Assembly (NCBI RefSeq): GCF_963678635.1
Contig: NC_087069.1
Span: 28,872,776 to 28,936,775, forward strand
Length of the DNA stretch: 64,000 nucleotides
Reading direction: 5' to 3'
DNA from: Symsagittifera roscoffensis
Taxonomy: Eukaryota > Xenacoelomorpha > Acoela > Convolutidae
Position 1 is the stretch's first letter. The number at the start of each line of letters is the position of its first letter. Below the pieces are notes generated by a model. That model worked only from the letters and a program-made list of their open reading frames with translations. It had not been told where the DNA came from and did no database searches. A program made the position numbers and the translations under genes. Below are positions 22,600 to 36,341 of the stretch, one piece after another.

Positions 22600-25500
22600 C
22601 ATTTCCTTCGTTTGATCGAAAAAAGTGTATTCAAATTCAAACATTGAAATTGTTTGGCATGGAATTTTTGTCGGGTTACATTTTTTAAAAGGAGACAAAA
22701 AATGATAGTCTTCTCTCAAATACATTTCGTTCCTTTGATGGAAAAAAGAATATCTAATTTCAAACACTTGAGTTTTTGGCATGGATTTACTTGTCGGGAT
22801 ACATTTTGGAAATTGACAAAAATTGGTGTTCTTCTTTCACATACATTTCCTTCCTTTGATTGAAAAAAGTGTATTCAAATTCAAACACTGAAATTGTTCA
22901 TCATGGACGTTTTGTCGGGATACATTTTTAAAAGGTGACCAAAATTGATAGTCATACATTTCTTTCACATTCATTTCCTTCCTTTGATTGAAAAAGTGTC
23001 TTCAATTCCAAACACTGAAACTTTTTGGTATGGAAGTACTTGTCGGAATACATTTTTATGAAAGGTGACAAAAATTGATAGTCTTCTTCCACAAATATTT
23101 CCTTTCTTTGATCGAAAAAAGTGTATTCAAATTCAAACAATGAAATTGTTTGGCATGGAATTTTTGTCGGGTTACATTTTTTAAAAGGAGACAAAAAATG
23201 ATAGTCTTCTCTCAAATACATTTCGTTCCTTTGATGGAAAAAAGAATATCTAATTTCAAACACTTGAGTTTTTTGGCATGGATTTACTTGTCGGGATACA
23301 TTTTGGAAATTGACAAAAATTGATAGTCTTCTTTCACAAACATTTCCTTCGTTTGATCGAAAAAAGTGTATTCAAATTCAAACATTGAAGTTGTTTGGCG
23401 TGAAATTTTTGTCGGGTTACATTTTTCAAAAGGTGACAAAAATTGATAGTCATACACTTCTTTAACATTCATTTCCCTCCTTTGATTGAAAAAAAGTGTA
23501 TTTAATTTCAAACACTGAAACTTTTTGGCATGGAAGTACTTGTCGGAATACATTTTTATGGAAGGTGACAAAAATTGATAGTCTTCTTCCACAAACATTT
23601 CCTTCCTTTGATTAAAAAAAGTGTATTCAAATTCAAACACTGAAATTGTTTGGCATGGAATTTTTGTCGGGATACATTTTTTAAAAGGTGACAAAAAAAT
23701 AGATAGTCATACCTTTCTTTCACATTCATTTCCTTCCAATGATTGAAAAAAGTGTATTCAATTTCAAACGCTGAAACTTTTTGGCACTGAAGTACTTGTC
23801 GGGATACAGTTTTTAAAAGGAGACAAAAATTGATAGTCTTGTCGGAATCCATATTTTACAAGGTGACAAAAATTGATAGTCATACTTTGTTTTTCCATAC
23901 ATTTTCTTCCATTGGTTGAAAAAATTGTATTCAGTTTCAAACACTGAAACTTTTTGGCATGGAAGTTTTTGTAGGGATACATTTTTTAAAAGGTGACGAA
24001 AATTGATAGTCATACTTTGTTTTCCCATACATTTATTTTCATTGGTTGAAAAAAGTGTATGAAACTTCAAACTGTGAAACTTTTTGGCATGGAAGTTTTT
24101 GTCGGAATACATTTTTTGAAAGGCGACAAATATTGATAGTCTTCTTTCACATACATTTCGTCATTTTGATTGAAAAAAGTGTATTCAGTTTCAAACACTG
24201 AAATTTTTAAAATGCAAAACTTGTCGGGATACATTTTTTGAAAGGTGGCAAAAAGTGATAGTCTTCTTCCACATATACTTTGTTCCTTTTATTTGAAAAA
24301 TTATTTTCATTTCAAACACTGAATTTTTGGTATGGAATTTTTGTCGGGTTACATTTTTTGAAAAGAGACAAAAAATGATAGTCTTCTCTCAAATACATTT
24401 CGTTCCTTTGATGGAAAAAAGAATATCTAATTTCAAACACTTGAGTTTTTTGGCATGGATTTACTTGTCGGGATACATTTTGGAAATTGACAAAAATTGG
24501 TGTTCTTCTTTCACATACATTTCTTCCTTTGATTGAAAAAAGTGTACTCAAATTCAAACACTGAAATTGTTCATCATGGACGTTTTGTCGGGATACATTT
24601 TTAAAAGGTGACCAAAATTGATAGTCATACATTTCTTTCACATTCATTTCCTTCCTTTGATTGAAAAAGTGTCTTCAATTCCAAACACTGAAACTTTTTG
24701 GTATGGAATTACTTGTCGGAATACATTTTTATGAAAGGTGACAAAAATTGATAGTCTTCTTCCACAAATATTTCCTTTCTTTGATCGAAAAAAGTGTATT
24801 CAAATTCAAACATTGAAATTGTTTGGCATGGAATTTTTGTCGGGTTACATTTTTTAAAAGGAGACAAAAAATGATAGTCTTCTCTCAAATACATTTCGTT
24901 CCTTTGATGGAAAAAAGAATATCTAATTTCGAACACTTGAGTTTTTTGGCATGGATTTACTTGTCGGGATACATTTTGGAAATTGACAAAAATTGATAGT
25001 CTTCTTTCACAAACATTTCCTTCGTTTGATCGGAAAAAGTGTATTCAAATTCAAACATTGAAGTTGTTTGGCATGAAATTTTTGTCGGGTTACATTTTTC
25101 AAAAGGTGACAAAAATTGATAGTCATACACTTCTTTAACATTCATTTCCCTCCTTTGATTGAAAAAAAGTGTATTTAATTTCAAACACTGAAACTTTTTG
25201 GCATGGAAGTACTTGTCGGAATACATTTTTATGGAAGGTGACAAAAATTGATAGTCTTCTTCCACAAACATTTCCTTCCTTTGATTAAAAAAAGTGTATT
25301 CAAATTCAAACACTGAAATTGTTTGGCATAGAATTTTTGTCGGGATACATTTTTTAAAAGGTGACAAAAAAATAGATAGTCATACCTTTCTTTCACATTC
25401 ATTTCCTTCCAATGATTGAAAAAAGTGTATTCAATTTCAAACGCTGAAACTTTTTGGCACTGAAGTACTTGTCGGGATACAGTTTTTAAAAGGAGACAAA

Positions 25501-25950
25501 AATTGATAGTCTTGTCGGAATCCATATTTTACAAGGTGACAAAAATTGATAGTCATACTTTGTTTTTCCATACATTTTCTTCCATTGGTTGAAAAAATTG
25601 TATTCAGTTTCAAACACTGAAAATTTTTGGCATGGAAGTTTTTGTAGGGATACATTTTTTAAAAGGTGACGAAAATTGATAGTCATACTTTGTTTTCCCA
25701 TACATTTATTTTCATTGGTTGAAAAAAGTGTATGAAACTTCAAACTGTGAAACTTTTTGGCATGGAAGTTTTTGTCGGAATACATTTTTTGAAAGGCGAC
25801 AAATATTGATAGTCTTCTTTCACATACATTTCGTCATTTTGATTGAAAAAAGTGTATTCAGTTTCAAACACTGAAATTTTTAAAATGCAAAACTTGTCGG
25901 GATACATTTTTTGAAAGGTGGCAAAAAGTGATAGTCTTCTTCCACATATA
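22600..25950. repeat. Higher-order duplication, period 1673 bp (two copies)
   Basis: The block at about 22.6-24.3 kb reappears at about 24.3-25.95 kb with almost no change. Four matching landmarks (starts near 23284/24957, 23556/25229, 23764/25437 and 23813/25486) are each offset by exactly 1673 bp. Each block holds about 13 monomers. This is the pattern left by a recent unequal exchange. Confidence 0.85.
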
Positions 25951-28608
25951 CTTTGTTCCTTTTATTTGAAAATTTATTTTCATTTCAAACACTGAATTTT
26001 TGGTATGGAAGTTTTTACCTGGATAAATTTGTTTTTTGAAAGGTGGCAGAAATTGATAGTCTTCTTCCACATACAGTTCGTTCCTTTGAAATAAAAAATT
26101 GAAATTTTTTGGCATGGAAGTACTTGTCGGAATCCATATCTTACAAGGTGACAAAAATTGATAGTCATACTTTGTTTTTCCATACATTTACTTCCATTGG
26201 TTGAAAAAATTGTAATCAGTTTCAAACACTGAAACTTTTTGGCATGGAAGTTTTTTTCGGGATACATTTTTTAAAAGGTGACGAAAATTGATAGTCATAC
26301 TTTGTTTTCCCATACATTTATTTCCATTGGTTGAAAAAAGTGTATGAAACTTCAAACACTGAAACTTTTTGGCATGGAAGTTTTTGTCGGAATACATTTT
26401 TTGAAAGGTGACAAATATTGATAGTCTTCTTTCACATACATTTCGTCATTTTGATTGAAAAAAATTTATTTAGTTGCAAACACTGAAATTTTTAAAATGC
26501 AAATACTTGTCGGGATTCATTTTTTGAAAGGTGGCAAAAAATGATAGTCCTCTTCCACATATATTTTGTTCCTTTAGTTCAAAAAAGTATATTCATTTCA
26601 AACACTGAATTTTTGGTATGGAAGTTTTTACCTGGATAAATTTGTTTTTTGAAAGGTGTCATAAATTGATAGTCTTCTTCCACATACAGTTCGTTCCTTT
26701 GAAATAAAAAATTGAATTTTTGTGGCATGGAATTACTTGTCGGAATCCATATTTTACAAGGTGACAAAAACTGATAGCCATACTTTGTTTTTGTATACAT
26801 TTACTTCCATTTATCTGGATAAATTGTTTTTTGAAAGGTGGCAAAAATTGATAGTTTTCTTCCTTTTTGTTCCTTTGATTGAAGAAAGTGTAATCAATTT
26901 CAAACGCCGACACTTTTTGGCATGTAAATTTTTGTCGGTATACATTTTTTGAAAGGTGGCAAAAATTGATAGTCTTCTTCCACGTATTTTACGCTCCATT
27001 GGTTGAAAAAAGTATATTCAATTTCAAACACTGAATTTTTGGTATGGAAGTTGTTATCTTGATAAATTTGTTTTTTGAATGTTGGCAAAAATTGATATTC
27101 TTCTTCCACATACAGTTCGTTCCTTTGATTAAAAAATTGTATTCAACTTCAAACAATGAAAGTTTTTGGCATGGAAGTACTTGTCGGAATCCATTTTTTG
27201 AAAGGTGACAAAAACTGATAGTCTCCTTCCAGTAATTTTTGTTCCATCGATTGACAAAAAGTGTATTCAATTTGAAACACTGAAATTTTTCGGCATGAAA
27301 GTTTTTGTCCGGATACACTTTTAAAAAATGGCAAAAATTGATAGTCTTCTTCCACATTAATTTCGTTCCTTTGGTTGAAAGAAGTATATTCAATTTCAAT
27401 TACTGAACTTTTTGGCATGGAAATTTTTATCTGGATAAATTGTTTTTTGAAAGGTGGCGAAAATTCATACTTTTTGTTCCTTTGATTGAAAAAAGTGTAT
27501 TCAATTTCAAACAATGAAATTTTTTGGAATTGAAAACTTGTTGGGATACATTTTTTAAAAGGTGACAAAAATTGATAGTCATACACTTCTTTCACATTCA
27601 TTTCCCTCCTTTGATTGCAAAAAGTGTGTTCAATTTCAAACACTGAAACTTTTTGGCATGGAAGTACTTGTCGGGATACATTTTTATGAAAGGTTTCAAA
27701 AATTGATAGCCTTCTTCCACAAACATTTCCTTCCTTTGATTGAAAAAAAGTGTATTCATTTTCAAACGCTGAAAGCTTTTGGCACTGAAGTACTTGTCGG
27801 GATACAATTTTTAAAAGGAGACAAAAAATGATAGTCTTCTTTCAAATACATTTCGTTCCTTTGATGGAAAAAAGAATATCTAATTTCAAACACTTGAGTT
27901 TTTTGGCATGGATTTACTTGTCGGGATACATTTTTTGAAAAGTGGCAAAAATTGATAGTCTTCTTCCACATATATTTTGTTCCTTTGGTTGGAAAAAGTA
28001 TATTCTTTTCAAACACTGAATTTTTGTTATGGAAGTTTTTACCTGGATAAACTTGTTTTTTGAAAGTTGGCAAAAATTCATAGTCTTCTTCCACATACAG
28101 TTCGTTCCTTTGAAAGAAGAAATTGAATTTTTTTGGCATGGAAGTACTTGTCGGAATCCAGATTTTACAAGACGACAAAAATTGAGAGTCATACTTTGTT
28201 TTTCCATACATTTACTTCCTTTGGTTGAAAAAATTGTTTTCAGTTTCAAACACTGAAACTTTTTGGCATGGAAGTTTTTGTTGGGATACCTTTTTTAAAA
28301 GGTGACGAAAATTGATAGTCATATTTGTTTTCCCATACATTTACTTCTATTGGTTGAAAAAAGTGTATGAAACTTCTAACACTGAATTTTTTTGGCATGG
28401 AAGTTTTTGTCGGAATACATTTTTTGAAAGGTGACAAATATTGATAGTCTTCTTTCACATACATTTCGTTATTTTGACTAAAAAAAGTGTATTCATTTTC
28501 AAACACTGAATTTTTTGGCATGAAAGTACTTGTCGGAATCCATTTTTTAAAAGGTGACAAAAATTGGTAGTCTTACTTTGTTTTCCCATACACTTACTTC
28601 CTTTAGTT

Positions 28609-30440
28609 GAAAAAAGTGTATGAAATTTCAAAAACTGAAACTTTTTGGCATGGAAGTTTTTGTCGGAATACCTTTTTTGAAAGGTGGCAAAAATTGATAG
28701 TTTTCTTCCTCATACATTTCGTTCCTTTGATTGAAAACTTTTTTTTTCAAATTTCAAAAACTGAAATTTTTTGGCGTGGAAGTACTTGTCGGTATACTTT
28801 TTTAAAAGGTGACAAAGTTGATAGTCTTCTTTCACATATATTTCCTTCCTTTTGTTGAAAGGAGTGTATTTAAATTCAAACACTGAATTCTTGGTATGGA
28901 AGTTTTTACCTGGATAAATTTGTTTTTTGAAAGTTGGCAAAAATTGATAGTCTTCTTCGACATACAGTTCGTTCCTTTGAAAAAAAAATAAAATTGTTTG
29001 GCATGGAAGTACTTGTCGGAATCCATATTTTAAAAGGTGACAAAAATTGATAGTCATACTTTATTTTTCCATAAATTTATTTCCAATGGTTGAAAAAATT
29101 GTATTCAATTTCAAAAACTGAAACTTTTTGGCATGGAAATTTTTGTTCGGATACATTTTTCAAAAGGTGACAAAAATTGATAGTTATACTTTGTTTTCCC
29201 ATACATTTATTTCCATTGGTTGAAAAAAGTGCATGAAACTTCAAACACTGAAACTTTTTGGCATGGAAGTTTTTGTCGGAATACCTTTTTTGAAAGGTGG
29301 CAAAAATTGATAGTTTTCTTCCTCATACATTTCGTTCCTTTGATTGAAAATTTTTTTTTCAAATTTCAAAAACTGAAATTTTTTGGCGTGGAAGTACTTG
29401 TCGGTATACTTTTTTAAAAGGTGACAAAGTTGATAGTCTTCTTTCACATATATTTCCTTCCTTTTGTTGAAAGGAGTGTATTTAAATTCAAACACTGAAT
29501 TCTTGGTATGGAAGTTTTTACCTGGATAAATTTGTTTTTTGAAAGTTGGCAAAAATTGATAGTCTTCTTCGACATACAGTTCGTTCCTTTGAAAAAAAAA
29601 TAAAATTGTTTGGCATGGAAGTACTTGTCGGAATCCATATTTTAAAAGGTGACAAAAATTGATAGTCATACTTTATTTTTCCATAAATTTATTTCCAATG
29701 GTTGAAAAAATTGTATTCAATTTCAAAAACTGAAACTTTTTGGCATGGAAATTTTTGTTCGGATACATTTTTCAAAAGGTGACAAAAATTGATAGTTATA
29801 CTTTGTTTTCCCATACATTTATTTCCATTGGTTGAAAAAAGTGCATGAAACTTCAAACACTGAAACTTTTTGGCATGGAAGTTTTTGTCGGAATACCTTT
29901 TTTGAAAGGTGGCAAAAATTGATAGTTTTCTTCCTCATACATTTCGTTCCTTTGATTGAAAATTTTTTTTTCAAATTTCAAAAACTGAAATTTTTTGGCG
30001 TGGAAGTACTTGTCGGTATACTTTTTTAAAAGGTGACAAAGTTGATAGTCTTCTTTCACATATATTTCCTTCCTTTGGTTGAAAGGAGTGTATTCAAATT
30101 CAAACACTGAATTCTTGGTATGGAAGTTTTTACCTGGATAAATTTGCTTTTTGAAAGTTGGCAAAAATTGATAGTCTTCTTCGACATACAGTTCGTTCCT
30201 TTGAAAAAAAAATTAAAATTGTTTGGCATGGAAGTACTTGTCGGAATCCATATTTTAAAAAGTGACAAAAATTGATAGTCATACTTTATTTTTCCATAAA
30301 TTTACTTCCAATGGTTGAAAAAATTGTATTCAATTTCAAAAACTGAAAATTTTTGGCATGGAAGTTTTTGTTGGGATACATTTTTCAAAAGGTGACAAAA
30401 ATTGATAGTCATACTTTGTTTTCCCATACATTTATTTCCA
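28609..30440. repeat. Higher-order repeat, period 612 bp (three copies)
   Basis: Starts near 28609, 29221 and 29833 begin almost identical 612-bp blocks of five monomers each. They share oddities such as TTGGCGTGGAAGTACTTGTC and GTTGATAGTCTTCTTTCACA. Copies two and three are nearly identical by eye; copy one is more diverged at its start. Confidence 0.85.
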
Positions 30441-31079
30441 TTAGTTGAAAAAAGTGTATGAAACTTCAAACACTGAAACTTTTTGGCATGGAAGTTTTTG
30501 TCGCAATACATTTTTTGAAAGGTGACAAATATTGATAGTCTTCTTTCACATACATTTCGTCATTTTGATTGAAAAAAGTGTATCCAGTTTCAAACACTGA
30601 AATTTTTAAAATGCAAATACTTGTCGGGATACATTTTTTGAAAGGTGTCAAAAATTGATAGTCTTCTTCCACATATATTTCGTTCCTTTGGTTGAAAAAA
30701 AGTATATTCAATTTCAAACACTGAACTTTTTGGCATGGAAGTACTTGTCGGAATCCATTTTTAAAAGGTGAAAAAAATTGGTAATCATACTTTGTTTTCC
30801 CATACATTTATTTCCATTGGTTGAAAAAAGTGTATGAAACTTCAAACACTGAAACTTTTTGGCATGGAAGTTTTTGTCGGAATACATTTTTTGAAAGGTG
30901 ACAAATATTGATAGTCTTCTTTCACATACATTTCGTCATTTTGATTGAAAAAAATTTATTCAATTTCAAACACTGAATTTTTTTGGCATAGACATACTTG
31001 TCGGGATACATTTTTTAAACGGTGACAACTATTGATAGTCTTCTTTTGAATAAATTTCGTTCCTTTGAGTGAAAATAGT

Positions 31080-33560
31080 GTCTTCAGTTTCCAACACTGA
31101 AACTTTTTGAAATGGAAGTACTTGTCGGTATACATTTTTTGAAAGGGCGCAAAAATTGATATTCTTCTTTCACATACAGTTCCTTCCTTTGATTGACTTT
31201 TTGGCATGGGAGTTTTTGTCGGGATAAATTTTCTTAAGCGGTGACACAAATTGTTAGTCTTCTTCCACATACATTTCGTTCCTTTGGTTGAAAAAAAGTA
31301 TATTCAATTTCAAACACTGAATTTTTTTGGCATAGACATACTTGTCGGGATACATTTTTTAAACGGTGACAACTATTGATAGTCTTCTTTTGAATACATT
31401 TCGTTTCTTTGAGTGAAAATAGTGTGTTCAGTTTCCAACACTGAAACTTTTTGAATTGGAAGTACTTGTCGGTATACATTTTTTGAAAGGGCGCAAAAAT
31501 TGATATTCTTCTTTCACATACATTTCCTTCCTTTGATTGACTTTTTGGCATGGGAGTTTTTGTCGGGATAAATTTTCTTAAAAGGTGACAAAAATTGTTA
31601 GTCTTCATCCACATACATTTCGTTCCTTTGGTTGAAAAAAGTATATTCAATTTCAAACACTGAACTTTTTGGCATGGATGTACTTGTCGGAATCTATTTT
31701 TAAAAGGTGAAAAAAATTGGTAATCATACTTTGTTTTCCCATACACTTACTTCCTTTAGATGAAAATAGTGTGTGAAATTTCAAACACTGAAACTTTTTG
31801 GCAAGGAAGTTTTTGTCGGAATACATTTTTTGAAAGGTGACAAAATTGATAATCTTCTTTCACATATATTTCTTTCCTTTGATTGAAATGAGTGCATTCA
31901 ATTTCAAACACTGAAATTTTTTGGCATGGAAGTATTTGTTTGAATCCAATTTTTAAAAGGTGACAAAAATTGATATTCTTCTTCCACATACTTTTCGTTC
32001 CTATGATTGAAAAAAGTGTATTCAATTTTAAACACTAAAACTTTTTTGACTGGAAGTTTATGTCGGGATTCCATTTTTAAAAGGTGACAAAAATTGATAG
32101 TCTTCTTTCAAATACATTTCGTTCCTTTGAGTGAAAATAGTGTGTTCAGTTTCAAACACTGAAACTTTTTGAAATGGAAGTAGTTGTCGGGATACATTTT
32201 TTGAAATGGTGCAAAAATTGATATTCTTCTTTCACATACAATTCCTTCCTTTGATTGACTTTTTGCCATGGAAGTTTTGTGGGGATAAATTTTTTTAAAA
32301 AGTGACATAAAAATGTTAGTCTTCTTCCACATACATATCGTTCCTTTGATTGAAAAAAAATTTATTCAATTTCAAACCTTGAATTTTTTTGGCATAGACA
32401 TACTTGTCGGGATACATTTTTTAAACGGTGACAACTATTGATAGTCTTCTTTTGAATACATTTCGTTCCTTTGAGTGAAAATAGTGTGTTCAGTTTCCAA
32501 CACTGAAACTTTTTGAATTGGAAGTACTTGTCGGTATACATTTTTTGAAAGGGCGCAAAAATTGATATTCTTCTTTCACATACATTTCCTTCCTTTGATT
32601 GACTTTTTGGCATGGGAGTTTTTGTCGGGATAAAGTTTCTTAAAAGGTGACAAAAATTGTTAGTCTTCATCCACATACATTTCGTTCCTTTGGTTGAAAA
32701 AAGTATATTCAATTTCAAACACTGAACTTTGTGGCATGGAAGTACTTGTCGGAATCCATTTTTAAAAGGTGAAAAAAATTGGTAATCATACTTTTTTTTC
32801 CCATACACTTACTTCCTTTAGATGAAAATAGTGTGTGAAATTTCAAACACTGAAACTTTTTGGCAAGGAAGTTTTTGTCGGAATACATTTTTTGAAAGGT
32901 GACAAAAATTGATAGGCTTCTCCAACATACTTTTTAAAAAATTTTATTCTTTTTCAAACACTGAAGTTTTTTGGCATTGAAGTTTTTGTTGGGATTCATT
33001 TTTTAAAAGGTGACCAAAATTGATAGTTTTGTTCCTCATACTCAAAAACTGAAATTTTTTGGCGTGGAGGTACTTTTTTGAAAGGTGACAAAACTGATAA
33101 TCTTCTATCACATATATTTCCTTCCTTTGATTGAAATGAGTGCATTCAATTTCAAACACTGAAATTTTTGCATGGAAGTATTTGTTTGGATCCAATTTTT
33201 AAAAGGTGACAAAAATTGATATTCTTCTTCCACATACTTTTCGTTCCTATGATTGAAAAAAGTGTATTCAATTTTAAACACTAAAACTTTTTTGACTGGA
33301 AGTTTATGTCGAGATTCCATTTTTAAAAGGTGACAAAAATTGATAGTCTTCTTTCAAATACATTTCGTTCCTTTGAGTGAAAATAGTGTGTTCAGTTTCC
33401 AACACTGAAACTTTTTGAAATGGAAGTACTTGTCGGTATACATTTTTTGAAAGGGCGCAAAAATTGATATTCTTCTTTCACATACATTTCCTTCCTTTGA
33501 TTGACTTTTTGGCATGGGAGTTTTTGTCGGGATAAATTTTCTTAAAAGGTGACAAAAATT
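31080..33560. repeat. Higher-order repeat marked by a shortened monomer (five occurrences)
   Basis: A monomer that has lost the AAAAAGTGTATTCAATTTCA part, so that TTGATTGA runs straight into CTTTTTGGCATGGG, occurs at about 31191, 31534, 32252, 32597 and 33499. The surrounding monomers also match (GAAAGGGCGCAAAAATTGAT), with a spacing of about 1061 bp between the closest pair of blocks. Confidence 0.75.
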
Positions 33561-35115
33561 GTTAGTCTTCTTCCACGTACATTTCGTTCCTTTGATTGAA
33601 ATGAGTATTTTCAATTTCAAACAATGAAATCTTTTGTTATGGAAGTACTTTTTGGGATACATTTGTTAACATGTGACAAAAACTGATTTTGGCACATGTT
33701 AAAACATGATTTTGTCACATGTCTTCTTTCACATCCAATTCCTTCCTTTGATTGAAAGAAAAGTATTCAATTACAAACAGTGAAATTTTTCGGCAAAAAA
33801 GTACTTGTTGGGATCCAATTTTCAAAAGATGACAATAATTGATAGCCTTCTTTCACAGATTTTTCCTTTGATTGAAAAAAGTGTATTCAATTTCAAACAC
33901 TGAAAATTTTTTGCCTGGAAGTTTACGTCGGTATACAATTTTTAGAAGGTAACAAAAGTTGATAATCTTCTTTCGAATACATTTCGTTCCTTTGAATGAA
34001 AATAGTGTGTTCAGTTTCAAACACTGAAACTTTTTGAAATGGAAATACTTGTCGGGATACATTTTTTGAAAGAAGGCAAAAATTGATATGCTTCTTTCAC
34101 ATACATTTCCTTACTTCGATTGAAAAAAATTTATTCAATTTCAAACACTGAAACTTTTGTCGGGATACATTTTTTGAAAGGTGGCAAAAATTGATGGTGT
34201 TCTTCCAATTATTTATCGTTCCTTTGATCTAAAAAATTGTATTCATTTTCAAACACTGAAAATTTTTGGCAACGAAGTACTTGTCGGGATACATTTTTTA
34301 AAATGTGACAAGAATTGATAGTCTTCTTCCACATACATTTCCTTCCTTTGATTGAAAGAAGTGTATTCAAATTCAAACACTGAAAATGTTTGGCATGGAA
34401 TTTTTGTCGAGATATATTTTTTAAAAGGTGACAAAAATTGATAGTCATACACTTCTTTCACATTCATTTCCCTCCTTTGAATGAAAAAAGTGTATTCAAT
34501 TACAAAAACTGAAATTTTTTGGCGTTGAAGAACTTGATGGGATCCAATTTTTGAAAGATGACAATAAATGATAGTCTTCTTTCACATACTTTTCGTTCCT
34601 TTGATTGAGAAAAGTGTATTCAATTTTAAACACTGAAATTTTTTTGACTGGAAGTTTATGTCGGGATACATTTTTTAGAAGGTGACAAAAGTTGATTGTC
34701 TTCTTTTGCATACATTTCGTTCCTTTGAATGGAAATAGTGTGTTCAGTTTTAAACACTGAATCTTTTTGAAATAGAAGTACTTGTCGGGATACATTTTTG
34801 AAAGGGGGCAAAAATTGATGTCCTTCTTTCACAAACATTTCTCTCCTTCGAATGAAAATATAGTGTTTTCAGTTTCAAACACTGAAACTTTTTGAAATGG
34901 AAGTTGTTGTCGGGATACATTTTCTGAAGGGGTACAAAATTTGATATTCTTCTTTCACAAACGTTTCCCTACTTTGTTTGAAAAAAAAATTTTCAATTTC
35001 AAACACTGAAATTTTTTGGCATGGACATACTTGTCGGGATTCATTTTTTGAAAGGTGGCAAAAATTGATAGTGTTGTTCCAAATATTTATCGTTCCTTTG
35101 ATTCGAAAAAATTGA

Positions 35116-36341
35116 ATATATATGTTTTTAAACTTTCAAAAAATCTAAAACTCTTGTATAATTGTCAAATGATTCAAGATTACCGCATTTTCTGTGGGAG
35201 TGCATTAATCACAAGATAGATTTCCAGTCAATGCATTTTTTTTGTAACCTGTTTTTTTGTTGCCTGTCATTTTTTTTCGTTCTAGTAAAAGGCTGATTAT
35301 GCAAAAATTGTTTTCAGCCTTTTGTTTATATTTTCCATCAATCTCTTTCTCTTTTTTGTTAACAATTGATTAAGCATTTAAACTGTTTGGTCCTTTTTTG
35401 GTCCTTTTTTTTATCAACCATTTTTTTCCCAAATCAGAAAAAATGTATACGGATTCTCCATATCAATTGTGATTAATTAAAAAATGCATAATGAAGACGA
35501 GTTAATTTTTCATTGTTCCTAAGCCTCGCGTTTGATAACTTTTCCAAAACGCAACAAGGTAACTAGCAGATCTTTTGTGTTTTTTATTGTTTTTTTTCGG
35601 GTATGATGATGAATCTTATGGCTCATTCAGAATCAATTTGACGCTCATCAAGGTAATTTTTCAAACTTTCCTATGTAATATCAAGTGAATTGAACTTGAA
35701 ACTAATGGTATGTACAAAAAAGTATGAGGACGGAACATTTTAAAGGGGAGTGTAAAAAACAATAAGTTGTTAGTTTCGAGAAGGGCAATGATTATATCTA
35801 ATCCACGCATCTTCGCTATTATAAGCCCTTAACCAACAGTAGCTTCCTTCTGCTGCCATACAAAGAGTCTTTTCCAGTGGGTTATGATTTTTAGGGTAAT
35901 CGGTTAGACCGATTATAATGGAAAAAAAAACCAAAAAAAGTCATAGATCAGTTGAAAACTATGATTATTCTCTGTCTGTGCTTCCACAAAACTTGAAAAA
36001 ATCAATTGGATGATTAATCGAATAATGAGCAAGCCTGATTGAGCAATCTGGAGTCAAAAAATATATTTTGAGCCTCTTTTTGACTCTTTTATGGTACAGT
36101 TCATGGAAAAAGCTGAATGGTGAGTATTATCACAAATGGAGCGCTCTAAAACTATTTAAACATTTTGTGAAGTGTCAGGGGCTACAATATGTTCAGTTGT
36201 CAATCATCCTAGTTGTCAATCATCCTAGTTGCTATTCTTTATTTCTCATACTTTAATTAAGTGTGAGTTTGGTACCTGCCTGTCAATCAACTAAAAGCTG
36301 TCTAGCTGTTATGTGTTGACCTCTAGTTCACTCTCTTATTT
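35116..36341. other. Non-coding region upstream of element 2
   Basis: The sequence is AT-rich and has no gene-like frame. A 16-bp unit (AGTTGTCAATCATCCT) is doubled at about 36195-36226. The last few hundred bases probably contain the 5' LTR of element 2, but I found no matching repeat after 41629, so its limits stay open. Confidence 0.5.

Larger units (their letters stand above)
20045..35115. repeat. Satellite array, monomer about 125 bp, about 120 copies
   Basis: The same ~125-bp unit recurs head to tail for 15 kb. Its marks are CTTTTTGGCATGGAAGTACT, GGGATACATTTTT, AAAGGTGACAAAAATTGATAG, CATTTCCTTCCTTTGATTG and TTCAAACACTGAAA. Observed spacings run from about 90 to 132 bp because of small indels. 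Two main types alternate in the left third: one with GGAAGTACTTGTCGGGATAC and one with GGAATTTTTGTCG. On the minus strand stop codons are few, which gives rise to many chance frames of 60-228 codons. The frames shift between neighbouring monomers, so I regard them as by-products and not as a gene. Confidence 0.93.

Noticed and set aside
33661-33725. Short inverted pair around ACATGTGACAAAA / TTTTGTCACATGT
   Set aside because: It is most simply a local rearrangement of satellite sequence, with no sign of a function.
20362-34838. Dozens of minus-strand open frames of 60-228 codons
   Set aside because: They are translations of the ~125-bp satellite in shifting frames. No start, splice or codon pattern supports a gene.
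20045-35115. Regular repeats considered as a CRISPR array
   Set aside because: Units are ~125 bp, diverged and without unique spacers, and the setting is eukaryotic.
36068-36256. 62-codon plus-strand frame upstream of element 2
   Set aside because: Hydrophobic chance frame with no conserved context.
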